Source: Melanocharis versteri (Eukaryota; Chordata; Aves; Passeriformes; Melanocharitidae). From it: a stretch of 64,000 bases of DNA. The stretch lies in the NCBI GenBank assembly GCA_013397845.1, contig VZTG01001074.1, positions 496,001-560,000 of the forward strand. Reading direction: 5' to 3'. Below are positions 37,421 through 48,970 of the stretch, in pieces; positions within the stretch are counted from its first letter, which is position 1; each line of letters starts with the position of its first letter. The notes under the pieces were generated by a model. It was not told the origin of the DNA. It saw only the letters and a list, made by a program, of their open reading frames with translations, and did no database searches. Both the position numbers and the translations under genes were made by a program.

Positions 37421-39900
37421 ATGCACCACCCTCCTCCACCCCTGAGGCTCTTGTAAACAAAACAAGGTAACTCAAGGGAATATTCAGGGAAGAAAAGTTA
37501 GTAAATGAAAAATGCACCCTTTTGTCAGTGTCTGAAATTTTTCTGTATTCTTTTGCAGCCAATATCTGCAGCATCTTTCATTAGCAGAACAGCCCGTGAC
37601 TGCAGCTATGGGTTGTGGAAACTAATTGTTATGTTTCTCCAATAAAAACTTCTGTTCTAAAGAAAGTCATTCAATTGCCACCAATTTTGTACTGATTTAC
37701 TCTCATCATCATTTTTAGAAAAATCTGCCATGCCCAGTGAATGCACATATGTATTCATGAAATCCACCTGCTCTCTTTACCTCACAATAGGACTGATTTG
37801 GCATGTGGCTTCTGTTGTATTCGAAGGTGTCACCATGCTTCACACATTTCATTATAAACACCTTCAAAAACCCTGGCTTTCTGTTTGCTTTGTTTGAGGA
37901 GGAAGAGGGGAGAGGGCTCAGCACGCAGATGAGAGCCAGGCTACAGGCTGATAGACAGTGTAATAAAATATCCCAATCTTTCTTTGTGATCTCACACAAC
38001 ATAATGTAAGTTGGCATTACTTCACTGAAATGAAAGCTGTGACTCTTGACACAGCAGTCACTGCTGCAGCCTGCAGACAGAGTGCTCTGGGTCTGGGAGG
38101 TCAAGGCCTCGCCAAGTTTGCTAAAATAGGGTTTATATAGGTACAAACACAAATCACAATTGTAATACAAATATTTACTAACAACATCAGAGGGAAACAT
38201 CAGAGGGCAGAGAGAGAATGCTCAGTCATTAGGCTACAGCCAGATTACTCATCTTAGCACCACTGGTGGGTGTGACCAGGCAAGGCAGCCTTCAGGCAGA
38301 GGGGTCTGGTACCTGTGGGGTGAGAAAGCATCACTGAGGTGTTTGTGGTCGTGTAGACCCAGGGTGTGACTCCCACAGGAGAGCGGTGGCTTTTGACAGC
38401 AGTAACGCATAAAGAGACGGCAGCGAGCTCTTCAGCAGGAGCTCAGGCTGCTCTTCCCAGTGATTGCCCCTGTTCTCGAGCCCCTTCTGTTCAGCTTTCA
38501 GGTGCCCTTGCCCACCACCCAATTCAAACCCTTCCAGGAGCTCACAGCTCTATTCCAGCTTCTCCATCTTCTCCACACCAGCAAAGCCAAGGAGAGGCAC
38601 TTGGTGGGTGAAGGCACCATGATTTTCCCCTGCTGTCAGAGAGCAAATGGGACATCTGTGCCTCTGGGAATGTCAGAGGTGGGGGTCAAAACAGCAAGCA
38701 CAAGCAGGAGTTGGTTCATGGGCATTTTGTTAAGAGATGGTCTGTAATTTAAACAGGACCTGAAAAGCTCTGAGCAAGGTGATGCAGCATCCAATTTCCT
38801 TGGTGAAGGAATAGATGTATTAAGGTCCTCAAACTTGATAATAAGGAAAGAATAACCTTTTCCCACTTGCCTTCTTCTGTATCAATCATGGGAGTCCTAC
38901 ACATGACTAAAGCACTGGCAGCTTCATTAGAAATACCAGTATTGCCCCTACACACTGCAAACCAAAAGCTGTTCCAGTCTCGAGAAGGCTTTCTCATTCA
39001 TCTACAAGTTACTGATCTGTAATGCTTAGCAGAACATGCATGAATGATATGTTCATTTCTGGTAAAGCAAGCAACAAAAATGTAAAATTAATTCAACAGC
39101 TAAAAGACTTCTTTTGAAGTAAAGTGGTTGTAGTATACATTTGTTACCTGCTGTATGGGTTTGTTTCCACAGCTCGTGGTTGTTTTGATGCCACAGTTTA
39201 ACATGTCAATTTGATTCTATCTCCATCTATGCCATCCCACATGTGTACAGTGATGAATAAAAAGAGCCTTGAGATGGAACAAGTATGAACATGTTAGCAG
39301 AGCATATGGAATGATTTATGGCTACATGAGAAAATTATCATTTACATGATATAAGAGACATTTTCTCAGACTCGGGAAGGAAAGGACAACTAAGATTTTC
39401 CTGGTACTTTTCATTTTCTAATTGCTAAGACTCTTCTTTGGAGAGCTTGTCCACTTTTACAGCTATATCAGTTGGTTTAACTGACAATCATAACTCTTCC
39501 CATAAGACCTCCTGCTAGATAAAATACAACCCAAACTATGGAAAACAGAAATTACTGTTTTCTACCACTGCTACAAATAGCAAAACTAAGGTCAGCTATA
39601 TATACCAATGCAATGCATACAAGCTGGCTATCAAAAATCATGTCAAGGACATCTGCCCAAATTATATCTAAACCATACCAACTTTGGCAGATTTTCAGAA
39701 AACTCCTTCCAAGAACCTGAAATATCCCACCTAATTAATGTGATAGACATTTTTTTCAAATAGTGGCTTCAAAGAGAGGGCATGGATGCTGTGGGAAGAA
39801 ATTGGATCAAGTCTGTGTTCAAACTTCCTGTACAAGAGCAGACAGGTCATTAGGGCACAACCCAAACTGACAACCATCCTTCCATGGAATTCAAGCACAT
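37421..39900. other. non-coding stretch with a GC-richer patch
   Basis: A 161-codon minus-strand frame (37715-38200) and several frames in the GC-richer patch 38220-38760 have no recognisable domain or splice context. A 13-bp direct repeat 'catcagagggaaa/cag' lies at about 38184-38210. No gene or clear mobile element was found. Confidence 0.5.
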
Positions 39901-40022
39901 TTTGAACCAGTCACTAAATCTCTCCAGGCTTCAGTTCTCTCTCCATGAAAGGTGCATACAAGAAATTCCCACCATACACGTTAGGATTGTGTAGGAATCA
40001 GACTTGTAGAGAACACCTTTCA
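39901..40022 (+). mobile_element. MIR SINE relic
   Basis: The blocks 'gaaccagtcactaaatctct', 'ccaggcttcagttctctctc', 'catgaaaggtgcata', 'cacgttaggattgtgtagga' and 'acttgtagagaacacctttc' parallel MIR: 'gggcaagtcacttaacctct', 'gtgcctcagtttcctcatct', 'gtaaaatggg', 'cacagggttgttgtgaggat' and 'tgtaaagcgctta'. The match covers the core and most of the 3' half. Ends are approximate. Confidence 0.65.
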
Positions 40023-41104
40023 GGACAACCTTGGCTGAACATCAGGCCATGTTTCCACAAGCTCCTGAACAAAAAGTGGAAAACAACATACATTTTTTAG
40101 GTCATTTGTATTAATAGCAGTTTCGTCTGGTACTAGCAAGACTTCGAATGCTCTTACTTTTTTCTTCCCTATGTATTTTTTTGCTGTGGCAATGTCCATC
40201 TAAATCCCAAATAAAAGCACAGTTCCACTTCTTTGTTTTGGCTCTACTGCCACAGACAATGGTCTCGATGTCAAGTGCCTTATGCTGCAAGACAAACACT
40301 TCTGCTCTGACACTGCACACCACGGAAAAGCACTGGTGCAAGGAAGCCCAAGGAGGCAGAGGCAGTGATCCAGTGCTCTGTAAAATTAAGAGTGCAATGG
40401 TGTGAGAAATCTGGCTGGGAAATTGTCATGTGAGTTGCTTGGGTAAAACAACCAGTTGTGCACCCCACAGCACAAAGTGGAAGCCACCCATTTTTTGTGT
40501 AAAATTATCCCTTTTCATGATCATTGAAATCGACTGCTAAGGGTTCACTATCATTGAATTACTTTCCCTAGCACTAGGCTTAATTTTTGTCTATTATGTT
40601 CCCTGCTGTGCTCAGTTTGGATGCTGTGTGAGTGCTGATTTATCTCTTAATAAGTCTCTATATCAGTGTTTCTCATCAATAAATTTCAATGCTAGGGGCT
40701 GCCACAGGAGACAATGGGAGTGAGGTGAGGGAGAATGTGAAGCGTGTCCACTTTTGTCAGAATTCAAATTAAAGAAAATCTTGCTCTCTTACATCTTCAC
40801 ATACCTCCATCCCTCAAACTGCAACCACTTTCCAAATCCATACCAGTAAATAACCATACTGTGCACAGTATAGCTGATTTAAAAAAAAAAAAATTATAAA
40901 GGGAAAAATGGAAGTAAAGGGGAGGAAGAAAACATTCACTTCACTCAGTCCTGTGGAAAGTCTGAGCAGGCTGTTCTCTGCTGAAGCTGCTGCTGAGGAG
41001 CAGTAACACATCTGTCTACTTTACACACTTCTGCAGCCCCCCACACCACAGTATCCAAGTATATGCCGTGCTCACAGTGTGCCTGCGAGGCAGGAACATC
41101 CTGC
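40023..41104. other. non-coding stretch between MIR relics
   Basis: No gene was seen. A pure A run lies at 40881-40893. Frames at 40111-40468 on both strands overlap antisense and lack recognisable motifs. Confidence 0.5.
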
Positions 41105-41232
41105 TCTCTCCATTTTCCAGACAGAAGCAAAAGAGTAAGTGATTTGTTCAAAGTCACATGGGAAATCTGTGAGAAAGAAGGAATTATACCCAAAGCTCTT
41201 CAATCTTACTTCATCTCTGACTGCACTCGTGT
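41105..41232 (-). mobile_element. MIR SINE relic, antisense
   Basis: On the + strand the order is 'ctctccattttccagacaga', 'aagagtaagtgatttgttca', 'aagtcacatgggaaatctgt', 'gaaggaattatacccaaagc' and 'tcttcaatcttact'. This mirrors the reverse complement of MIR: 'cccattttacagatgagga', 'gagttaagtgacttgcccaa', 'ggtcacacagcaagtcagtg', 'gggattcgaacccaggtct' and 'ctcttaaccact'. This is among the clearest MIR matches in the window. Confidence 0.75.
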
Positions 41233-44183
41233 ACAGTGCAGAGCTAAGTACACATGGGTGGGGTAACAGCACATTGCCTTACACTACCTCTGGTCTTTAA
41301 TGAAAAGTGTTTTAGCAATGTTATTTCCTGTGAGCTTTAATAAAATTACACCAGGCTTATCTGGTTCCCTAATAATCTAATAAGAGGAATATTGTTAATT
41401 ACCAATGCCATGAATTTTATGCCATTTACAAGAGTAAACTGAGCACTGAAAATTATGTGGAATTCCAGCAATATCACAATCACAAACTTCAACTTTGATT
41501 TGCCTTTGAACCAAAGAGGAAAACCAAGTTCAAATGTAACTGAGATGTGAGTTTAAACATCCTTGGAATGCCACTAACACATGTCAGCATTTCTGCTTCG
41601 ACTGCAACAGCTCTGTTAGGGAAGACGCCTGCCTTCTGTTGCCAACGATGTTGTCTGAATACTAAAAATGCAGAACTAGAAGATGGTCTGATACAGGCAT
41701 TCTTGTGACATTCACATTTCATCCAGATAATACTGCTCCTTCCATTGATGTGGGAGCTTCTAACAGAGATGGCAAGCAAAGGTACATAATATCAGCTGCA
41801 GAGGTGAGTCAGATAACTGCCATTTCAGTCGTACAAAGGACTGCCTTGAACATGAATGTGGGAAGCACAAAAGCAGCACATCACAGGCTCCACTTCCATG
41901 TGCTGGGTGAGGCCGGGCTACAAGGCCAGCAACAGCATCACTTAAATTGATTGTGAAACTGAAATCTCAAAGACTTGCTCAGTTTGTTTTAAAGGCCTCC
42001 CTTATCTCTCACTATATTATAATTTCTGTTAAGAAGAATGCATATGAATTATTAGAGCTTAGTTGGACACAAAGGGATAGATCATAGGAATTGCAGTGAT
42101 TTACAACTGCAAATATAAATCTGGTTGTCCTGATTCCCATATCATCAGCTGAGACTCAGACAGAGGAGAGGGTCTGACACTAACACTGGCACATTTCCAG
42201 CAGCCTCGTAGTGTCTGATGTCTCTGCATCTGCCAACTGGCTCCATCCCTAGTGTGAGTGCTCACAGGACAGAGGATACCTCCCTCTAGAAAGAGGGAAT
42301 GGTAAAGCAATAAATACAAAAGTTTCTCTCCAATTTAACCGTGGGAATAGAACCCAACAACAATAGGCTGAGGCAGCTACTCCTGGCCAGCCCATGAATG
42401 CCTCGTACCCACAGACAAGGGCTTCTACAAGAAAGTATTTCTTCCTAGAGACAGTACCATCAATGGAAGCAAAGACTCTTGGAAAAAAATCTCTTGGATA
42501 AAAATCTCACTCATTAGCAGACTAAATTAAATTATTATATTTAAAAGTATTAAAAATATGCCAGTATTTTAGGGCATGCTTGTGTGCATGTGCAAAGTCT
42601 TGCTGTGATTTTTTAGCATAGGGTTCTCCCTATTTAAAGTTTTACTAAGTTTCCCTGCAGTCCTTAAAACGTTTGCTCAGACCTGCTCTATGAGAGCCTG
42701 GTTGGACTGTGCTGGGTCACCCACCTTGAAGCTTCACAGCCATAAATTCAACACAGCTCTGATGACAGCCAAGGAGGCCTTGAATTCTGCCCAGCCTCCT
42801 GCCCATCTCCAGCAGCATGGCAGGTAAAATTCTGGGATTGCCAGGATAACCCTCCTCGAGGGCTGCTCCAGCATCTCCAGTGCCTCCCCCTGACAGCAGC
42901 AGCTGAGATGGAACACAACCAGAAAGATGGAATCTGACATACAGAAAGTAACCAGATCCAGTGGTGATTCAAGCTTGTCCTCGAGAACCAAGGTGCATAC
43001 ACAGTAATTCGATTATCTAAAATATATCACAGTAACTTCTCATAATTTTCAGTAGAAAACGAGCTCAATAAATCTGAGAAAATTGTGCAAATATTTAAGG
43101 GCAGCTGTAAATTATAATGCCCATAGAACAAAGACATTTCCCAAATTTTATCTGCTCGTGGACTTCTACTTAGTTGAGAATCTTTTAATATCTATCTGTG
43201 TGTGAAAATATGCTTTACATTGAAAGCAAAATCAAAGTAAGCAGTTGGTGTATAATAGGCCATCACTAAACTTTTAAAAAGCCTTGATTAAAAACAGTTA
43301 TATCAGGTTATTTAAGAAAAAAACATCATAGTCTTTGAAAAACAAGGTACAGATATCCCTGCAGTACAAGCCAAAATTAACCATAGGGGCATTACAGTAA
43401 TAAAGAGAAGTTATTATTCATTGATATTGATTAAATACAAAATGTATCTATTACAGCTCTATTAGGCAGGCTGTGACCACCATAAACACACTGTTATCTG
43501 TTAAATATAAACCTTATTAGAAGAGTTTCCTACAAACAGTCCTAGGGGTAAATTTAATTTTCCTTCAATTATCTTAGGCATGAAATTGAGAGTTCAGAGA
43601 GGTTTTCAATAGAAAACACTGTTTTAAATTCTCCAGCAGTTCTACACAGGTATTCATATTGAAATTCCTAGTTTCAATGTCCTTGCCTTCAAATAAGTTT
43701 ATCTTTTTATGACTAAGAGATTTTTCATGAGGGTTTTTGTTGATTCAGAGCTCTATTCATAAGGATATTTTTTAATGTAAAAGTGGTTTCCAGGAGTTTA
43801 TTGTCCTATATTTAGGAAAACTGTATTTGTAGTAGTATGTTTACATATACTACTACTAACACTACTGTTTTACACATGCACTCCCTATTGACATGTAGTT
43901 AAGCATAACAATAACTGTTTAAAATTACATTAAGAAATAAGAGATGTGTGTCTGTGTGTGTTTGCTTTTAAAAAGGCGTGTTGTTTGTTTCTTCATTTTT
44001 TAAGTGTGATTACTGAATGTTCATGATGTCAAAGGCAAGTCAAAGAAGGATCCTGAGCTCACCCAACCAGTTCTCCACTCTTCAGAGCGTACAAAAATGA
44101 GGCCTTCACAGCTCCCACCACGGTGATCCTGTAGGACATGGCATACCTGAATAACTCAGCCTTGGAGGTTTTAACTATGACCT
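41233..44183. other. AT-rich non-coding stretch
   Basis: No gene was recognised. Around 41300-41480 and 43390-43560 the sequence has many ATTA/TAAT cores ('ctaataatctaataagagga' type) and might be regulatory. A GC-richer patch at 42660-42910 produces overlapping frames without domains. A TG-rich run lies at 43943-43961. Confidence 0.5.
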
Positions 44184-44230
44184 ATTCCAAGAAATCAAAC
44201 TGATTTATTCCAAGAAATCCAACTGGGTTT
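44184..44230 (+). repeat. two-copy tandem repeat, about 23-bp period
   Basis: 'attccaagaaatcaaactga' + 'ttt' (44184-44206) is followed directly by 'attccaagaaatccaactgg' + 'gttt' (44207-44230). The copies differ at only a few bases, so the duplication looks recent relative to the surrounding sequence. Confidence 0.85.
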
Positions 44231-44263
44231 AAATCAGCCTCTGCCATACATGGCTATTTTGCC

Positions 44264-44354
44264 GTGTATGTGTGCAAAAGAGCTGGCATGTGTGTATAAT
44301 TCAGACACATAAAGGACTCACACACCCTACGCACACATTTACACACACACATGT
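44264..44354. repeat. interrupted TG ... CA alternating tracts
   Basis: TG-rich tracts (44264-44275 and 44288-44296) are followed by CA-rich tracts (44319-44325, 44331-44337 and 44340-44354). The tracts are complementary to each other, so this alternating purine-pyrimidine region can form a weak inverted structure. Confidence 0.7.
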
Positions 44355-44729
44355 ATTACAGCACCCCCAGAGAGGCTCAAGGGCTGAGCCCCAGCTGGGT
44401 TTGTGCCTGCACCACCCATGGATGGCTCTCTCTGAGGGCTGCTGTGGGTGGGGTGCTGGCCCCCAGCCAAACGAGGAGAGGTTGATCCATGCATCACTGT
44501 TCTCCACCACTCTGAGCTGATCTGTATTTGGAAAGCACCCAAGCCAAGGGAGCTGGTGGCACTTGGGTGATGACCAAGAGTGGCCAGGTTCACGTGCTCA
44601 GAGAGGAGGAGCTGCAGGTCCATCCCACCAGGAGCAGCAGCTCTCTGCACGGTGAGAGAGCTGCTAAAAAGCCTTGATATGGTATCAAAGTGGAGAATGC
44701 TGTTCTTAGGAATGGCTGCTCAGGCTGAC

Positions 44730-44950
44730 ACACAATCACAGAGAGATTTCCAGCTGTCCAAGGAACACGTTTGTCAAGGGTTATCTGGCAAAATGAGGAG
44801 GATAAGAAAGACTCAATTGTTCAAGCTGAAGCCGCACAAAGTCAGATTAGAAATAAGGCACATGCTATTAGCACTGAAGGTTAATTAATCATGGGAGAAA
44901 TTTACTCATTTTGTGGTGGATTTCCCAACACTGGGTAATTTAAAAACCAA
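44730..44950. promoter_or_regulatory. candidate conserved non-coding element
   Basis: The block has a SOX-like ATTGTTCAA (44816-44824), CAGATTAG near 44842, GCTATTAGCACTG near 44864 and TTAATTAATCATGG at 44881-44894, all within about 80 bases and in unique sequence. The arrangement strongly resembles known vertebrate enhancer style. It is inference only, since no second genome is available. Confidence 0.22.
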
Positions 44951-46588
44951 CATGCATCATTTTTCTGAAGCATATGGTCTTGTTCCAACAGTAAGCAAAG
45001 TTAGTGGATATGAAGCAAAATAGAAGAGACTTGCATGACCTGTCTTATGCAGGAGACTAAACTTGCTGATCCAAGCAGCCATTCCTAATTTAAACTTTGT
45101 GGGAAAAGGGATGGTTTCACAATGTGCAATTAATCAACATCTATTTACTGAATTGACATGAAACATTTCTATACAAGATACCATAAAATAACAGTACAGA
45201 ATTAGGCTCATTGTTTTCCAAAAAGGAAGTTTCATTTTACTAAGATGTATTGGATTTTTCTTTATGAAACTCAAAAGAACTGCAGAAAGTTCATAAAACA
45301 AGGAAATTTTCTCCATCAAGTAAGAGGTAAATTTTCAGCAGGACAACACAAGACATTTTAAAAAATTAGATAATTTCTTTTAGGAGGTTATATTTTACCA
45401 GAGAAAAATATGAAAGAATAATGGAACAATACTTGATTAAATCCAGTAGAATAAAAAGAAGTAGAATGGGCAACATAATATATGCAGGATCAGAGGATCT
45501 GTATGCCATCTTGTAATAAATATGGCAGGAATAAAACATTAAACAGGCAATGGAACTGGGTGAGGAAGTGTGAAAGACAATCAGGGATAGATTTTTTTGA
45601 GAGTTATAGTGTGTATAAAACATCAGCTCTGCTGGAGGACAGAAGAGGTTCAGACTGAAATTATGTGCAGACGGAAATTACTGAAGGCAGGAAAGGCTGC
45701 AGCCTAAGTGCTTACGACAGGTGAGATGTTATCGAGCAGATAAAGCCAAAGAGATGGGTGAAAGGCACTGCAAGACATCCGAGAGGGTGACACCACTGTT
45801 TGCTGAAGGGCTGGTGACATATGAAAGCAGGCAGCAGGGCTACCACTACATTACTACGCACTAATTTTCAGTATGTTTGTTTGGTGCGTGAGAGAAAGAA
45901 AATAGCTTTTGAACAAATAATTTTTCATTATATCAATCCAATGACACAGTCCATGGAGAGGTAATTCGATAGATCTTTTACAGACACTCTGCCCTCCCGA
46001 CTCTGCCCTCCCACAGGAGCATCCACTCTGGTTTTCACGTGGCTGCCACACAACACCAAGCAATGACAACTCTGGCCCCCAGTTTTGATGAGCTCTACTC
46101 AGGCAATAACCACAGCTGTGGAGGGCGAGCACAGGAGATGCACCCAAAAGTGTCCTGCTGCAACTCACTCTGCAATGTGAAAAACAACATTTCCATCCAT
46201 GAGCCAGGCTATCTGCCCAGAGGAGAATGCATTGCTTCATGGAGAAGGGATGAAGTATTTTACCTCTTCCCTGGGAGAAGGGAAAGAATCTGGATTCAGT
46301 TCTGTGCCTGGAGCAGCAACTGTACTGGGACAGACTGTACAGTTAGAGCCTGGTCCTACCCAGGGGCAAAAGAAATTGTTTTTTCATTAAAAAAAAAAAA
46401 AAAAACAAAAACTTATTAATTATTTCAGCTTCTCATTAAATACACTCCACTTGTCTGAACAATAAAATTCAGTAAGTTACCACTATCCATGTTATCTGAA
46501 CAGTTTAATTTTATGCCACAAGAAACACTTGCATCTGCTGATTAAGATCTGTGATTTCCACTTAGCACCTCATGAAAAAAGTTACCTG
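44951..46588. other. non-coding stretch, no gene seen
   Basis: No gene was recognised. A two-copy 14-bp repeat (gactctgccctccc type) lies at about 45985-46012. An A run of 17 lies at 46389-46405. A 126-codon plus frame (46039-46419) ends inside that A run and has no recognisable domain. Confidence 0.5.
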
Positions 46589-46589
46589 G

Positions 46590-46860
46590 AGCTAGAAGAA
46601 GGGCACACAATTTCTTTTAATGAAATATTAATACAAATTAATTCAGGGGTAGTAGTAATTGTTACTGAGTTCATTCTTCAAAATTCCAATTTCAATTCAC
46701 CATCCCAGTGTTTTATTACTGACTTTTTACAGCGCTTGTGCAATGAATTACAGCAAAATCTCTGCAGGACAAAGATGTGCTGTGTGAATTACTCGTCGTT
46801 GTAAAAATCTGAAGTGCTCTGTTTACAAAATTGTACCTGAGGTTTCCATGTGTTATCTAG
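46590..46860. promoter_or_regulatory. candidate conserved non-coding element
   Basis: The block contains AAATATTAATACAAATTAATTC (46623-46644) and AGTAATTGTTACTGAG near 46654, followed by 'gtgttttattactgac' and 'gtgcaatgaattacagc'. It is unique-looking and rich in homeodomain cores. Support is only motif style. Confidence 0.18.
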
Positions 46861-47380
46861 AAACCAAGTAAATCTGTGCTGCAGTCTGAAATAAGATTTC
46901 CTGGTTTAATGTAAACTTGAGTCACGATCAGTAAACACTGCAGTTTTGGATAATTGAAAGACCAAAGGAAATTTTAGAGCAGTTTAGGGTTTTTAAGTGT
47001 GTCGCACATGGCTGTAACCTCCCTCAGGCAGCAACGGGCTTGTCCTTGGCACTCATTCCCCATCCATCCCTCCCCTGCTCCCACCACCCCTGGCCACACA
47101 AGGGCAGTAAGGACAGGCTGTGCAGGGAGGTGACTCAACAACCCATGGACACCAATCCTGAGCTGCCACGGGGCCCAGGGCCAGGAGCAGCCATCAGATT
47201 TGGCTCAGCAGCAGCTTCTGCCCCACTAATGAGCCCCAGCTGAACACGCTGGAGAAGGGGTGACCACCTCCACATCGAAGTCATCTCCATCTGTGTCGAG
47301 TTTGGTGGTGTGTCTGTGAAAGTCCCCAGCCACAGCTTTTGCTCCCCCCGCCTCACCAGGGCTGGTGGTTTCTTTTATCA
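46861..47380. other. non-coding stretch with GC-rich patch
   Basis: A GC-rich patch at 47030-47260 gives short overlapping frames on both strands without domains. No gene was supported. Confidence 0.45.
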
Positions 47381-47468
47381 GTTCTGTCACTGACTCATTG
47401 TCTGACTGTGGGAAATTAATTTCGTTTTGTCTGCGCTTCAGTTTTCTCCACTGCAAAATAGCAATAAA
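47381..47468 (+). mobile_element. MIR SINE relic
   Basis: 'ttctgtcactgactcattgt', 'ctgactgtgggaaattaatt', 'tctgcgcttcagttttctcc' and 'actgcaaaatagcaataa' follow MIR almost block for block: 'ctctgccactgactcgctgt', 'gtgaccttgggcaagtcact', 'ctgtgcctcagtttcccc' and 'atctgtaaaatggggataa'. Orientation is the MIR sense strand. Confidence 0.75.
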
Positions 47469-48911
47469 CTGCTTTATGTACATGTGTACACCAAACACTG
47501 CACACACTCTTACCAGTCAAAGAAGGCTTTTCAGCATGTTTTGTATGTTGAGGTTCTAACGTCAGCATGTTACAACAAACACAATATTTTAAACTTCCTG
47601 GCCCATGTTTCCATACACTGATAAGTTGCCCAATAGCAGCGGTCTAACCCTTCAAAATCATCATCAGGTTCTAAGCCAAAAGAAAAGGAATTTAAACATT
47701 AGTTTAAATACAAAAGTGACTGGGAGGTGAGGCATATTCAGATCTAACTGATCATAGATATAAGATTTTTATTAAATATAATATCATGCTACATAGGCAT
47801 CTCCAGACACTCTGAAGACAGAGAACCACTTTTATTCTTTCAGCTTTGCATAAATAGAAAGTTTATGCAAAATATTCAGAGGGAAAATTATGGTTACCAC
47901 TGGCTATTTCTTTTTTTTAAAAAAAGTAATTAACCCCTTCTTCAGGCTAAATGTTTTCTTCATTGGTGATGCTGTTTTCCAACTGGTACAAGAGGTTAGA
48001 GATCAGGTGCTGCACTAAACTCTCACTTTTTCTTAAGATAGGAGAATAATTTAGAGGCAGTGCTTCTAAACTAATTGGTCTAATCACAGTTTCTCGATTT
48101 TTATTTCACATTTCTTGTATGTCAGATCTGAGGGTGATTATTCTGTGTTACATATGCATTTAGTGGAAAGAAACTTGATAAGTGATTCAAAAAATTCTAG
48201 ACATTCTTTCATAGTGTGAATTTCAAGTCCACTAGAAACAAGTTTTGAAAAGTCAATAATTAATGATTCTAAGAAAGCCAGATAGCCAGGAAAACACTCA
48301 GATAATACTTGCCTAATCTATTTTATTTATTTGGGTATTTATATGGCAGTGATTAACCCTGACATCATTAATCTTGAATGAGCACGGAAATGTTTAATTT
48401 TCATTATTTTGCTTTCAGTGTTTGTTTTTGCTTCTGCTAACATCTCAAGACATTTAGCATCTTGCAAATGCTTTGGAAAATAATTTGTTGCTAATGACTC
48501 GGACAGATTTTTTGGTTTGTCTCCATTAACGATCATGAACAGCGCAAGCAGAAAACAAGGGCAGCTTTCCAATGTCGCTGGCAGTGCTATGACACCTAAA
48601 GCACCTTCCACTTGAGGTCACGTTTGGAGAGCTCCTCACACCCAGCCGTTCCTGAGGAAACACTGCAATCCCACAAGCTCTCTGTGACATTCAGGCAGCC
48701 CAGCCAAACAGGTTGTGTCTCACACGTAACCACCGGGTCGCTTTATCAGCAACACGGTGCTTGAACAACCTTTGAGTCTTCCAGGACAGCTGATTTCCAC
48801 TGGCCTTTGGTTTCAGCCCAGTATTTTTTCCTGATGACTATGACTTCAGGTATTATTAACCTTGCTGTCTGAAGTGGGTATCTTGTACAGTATTCTCTCA
48901 ATAGACTCGAT
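47469..48911. other. AT-rich non-coding stretch
   Basis: No gene was recognised. The possible regulatory block at 48350-48620 is listed separately. Elsewhere the sequence is AT-rich, with a short T/A run near 47910-47927. Confidence 0.5.
48350..48620. promoter_or_regulatory. candidate conserved non-coding element
   Basis: Unique-looking sequence with ATCATTAATCTTGAATGAGC (48364-48383), 'tttaattttcattattttgc' near 48393, GCTAATGACTCGG (48490-48502) and CCATTAACGATCATGAAC (48523-48540). It also keeps several CpGs (in 'gactcgg', 'taacgatc', 'cagcgcaag', 'tgtcgctgg') that are otherwise rare here. This combination resembles deeply conserved vertebrate enhancers. It remains unverified. Confidence 0.25.
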
Positions 48912-48970
48912 GAAAGTCTCACTGAAGCCAATGGAGAAATTCCCATTGACTCTGTACTGGATGGAGGCCA
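48912..48970. repeat. palindromic 'gaagccaatgg' repeat relic
   Basis: 'gaaagtctcactgaagccaa' + 'tggagaaattcccattgact' + 'ctgtactggatggaggcc' closely parallels the repeat form 'cattgaagtcaatgggagtt' / 'ttgccattgacttcaatggg' / 'agcaggatcaggcc'. The central inverted pair (actgaagccaatgg versus cccattgactctgt) is visible. Confidence 0.5.

Noticed and set aside
37715..38200. 161-codon open frame on the minus strand
   Set aside because: No recognisable domain, no splice or promoter context. A frame of this length is not surprising in 64 kb searched in six phases.
46039..46405. Possible processed pseudogene: open frame ending in a 17-A tract
   Set aside because: No AATAAA just before the A run, no recognisable protein and no visible target-site duplication.
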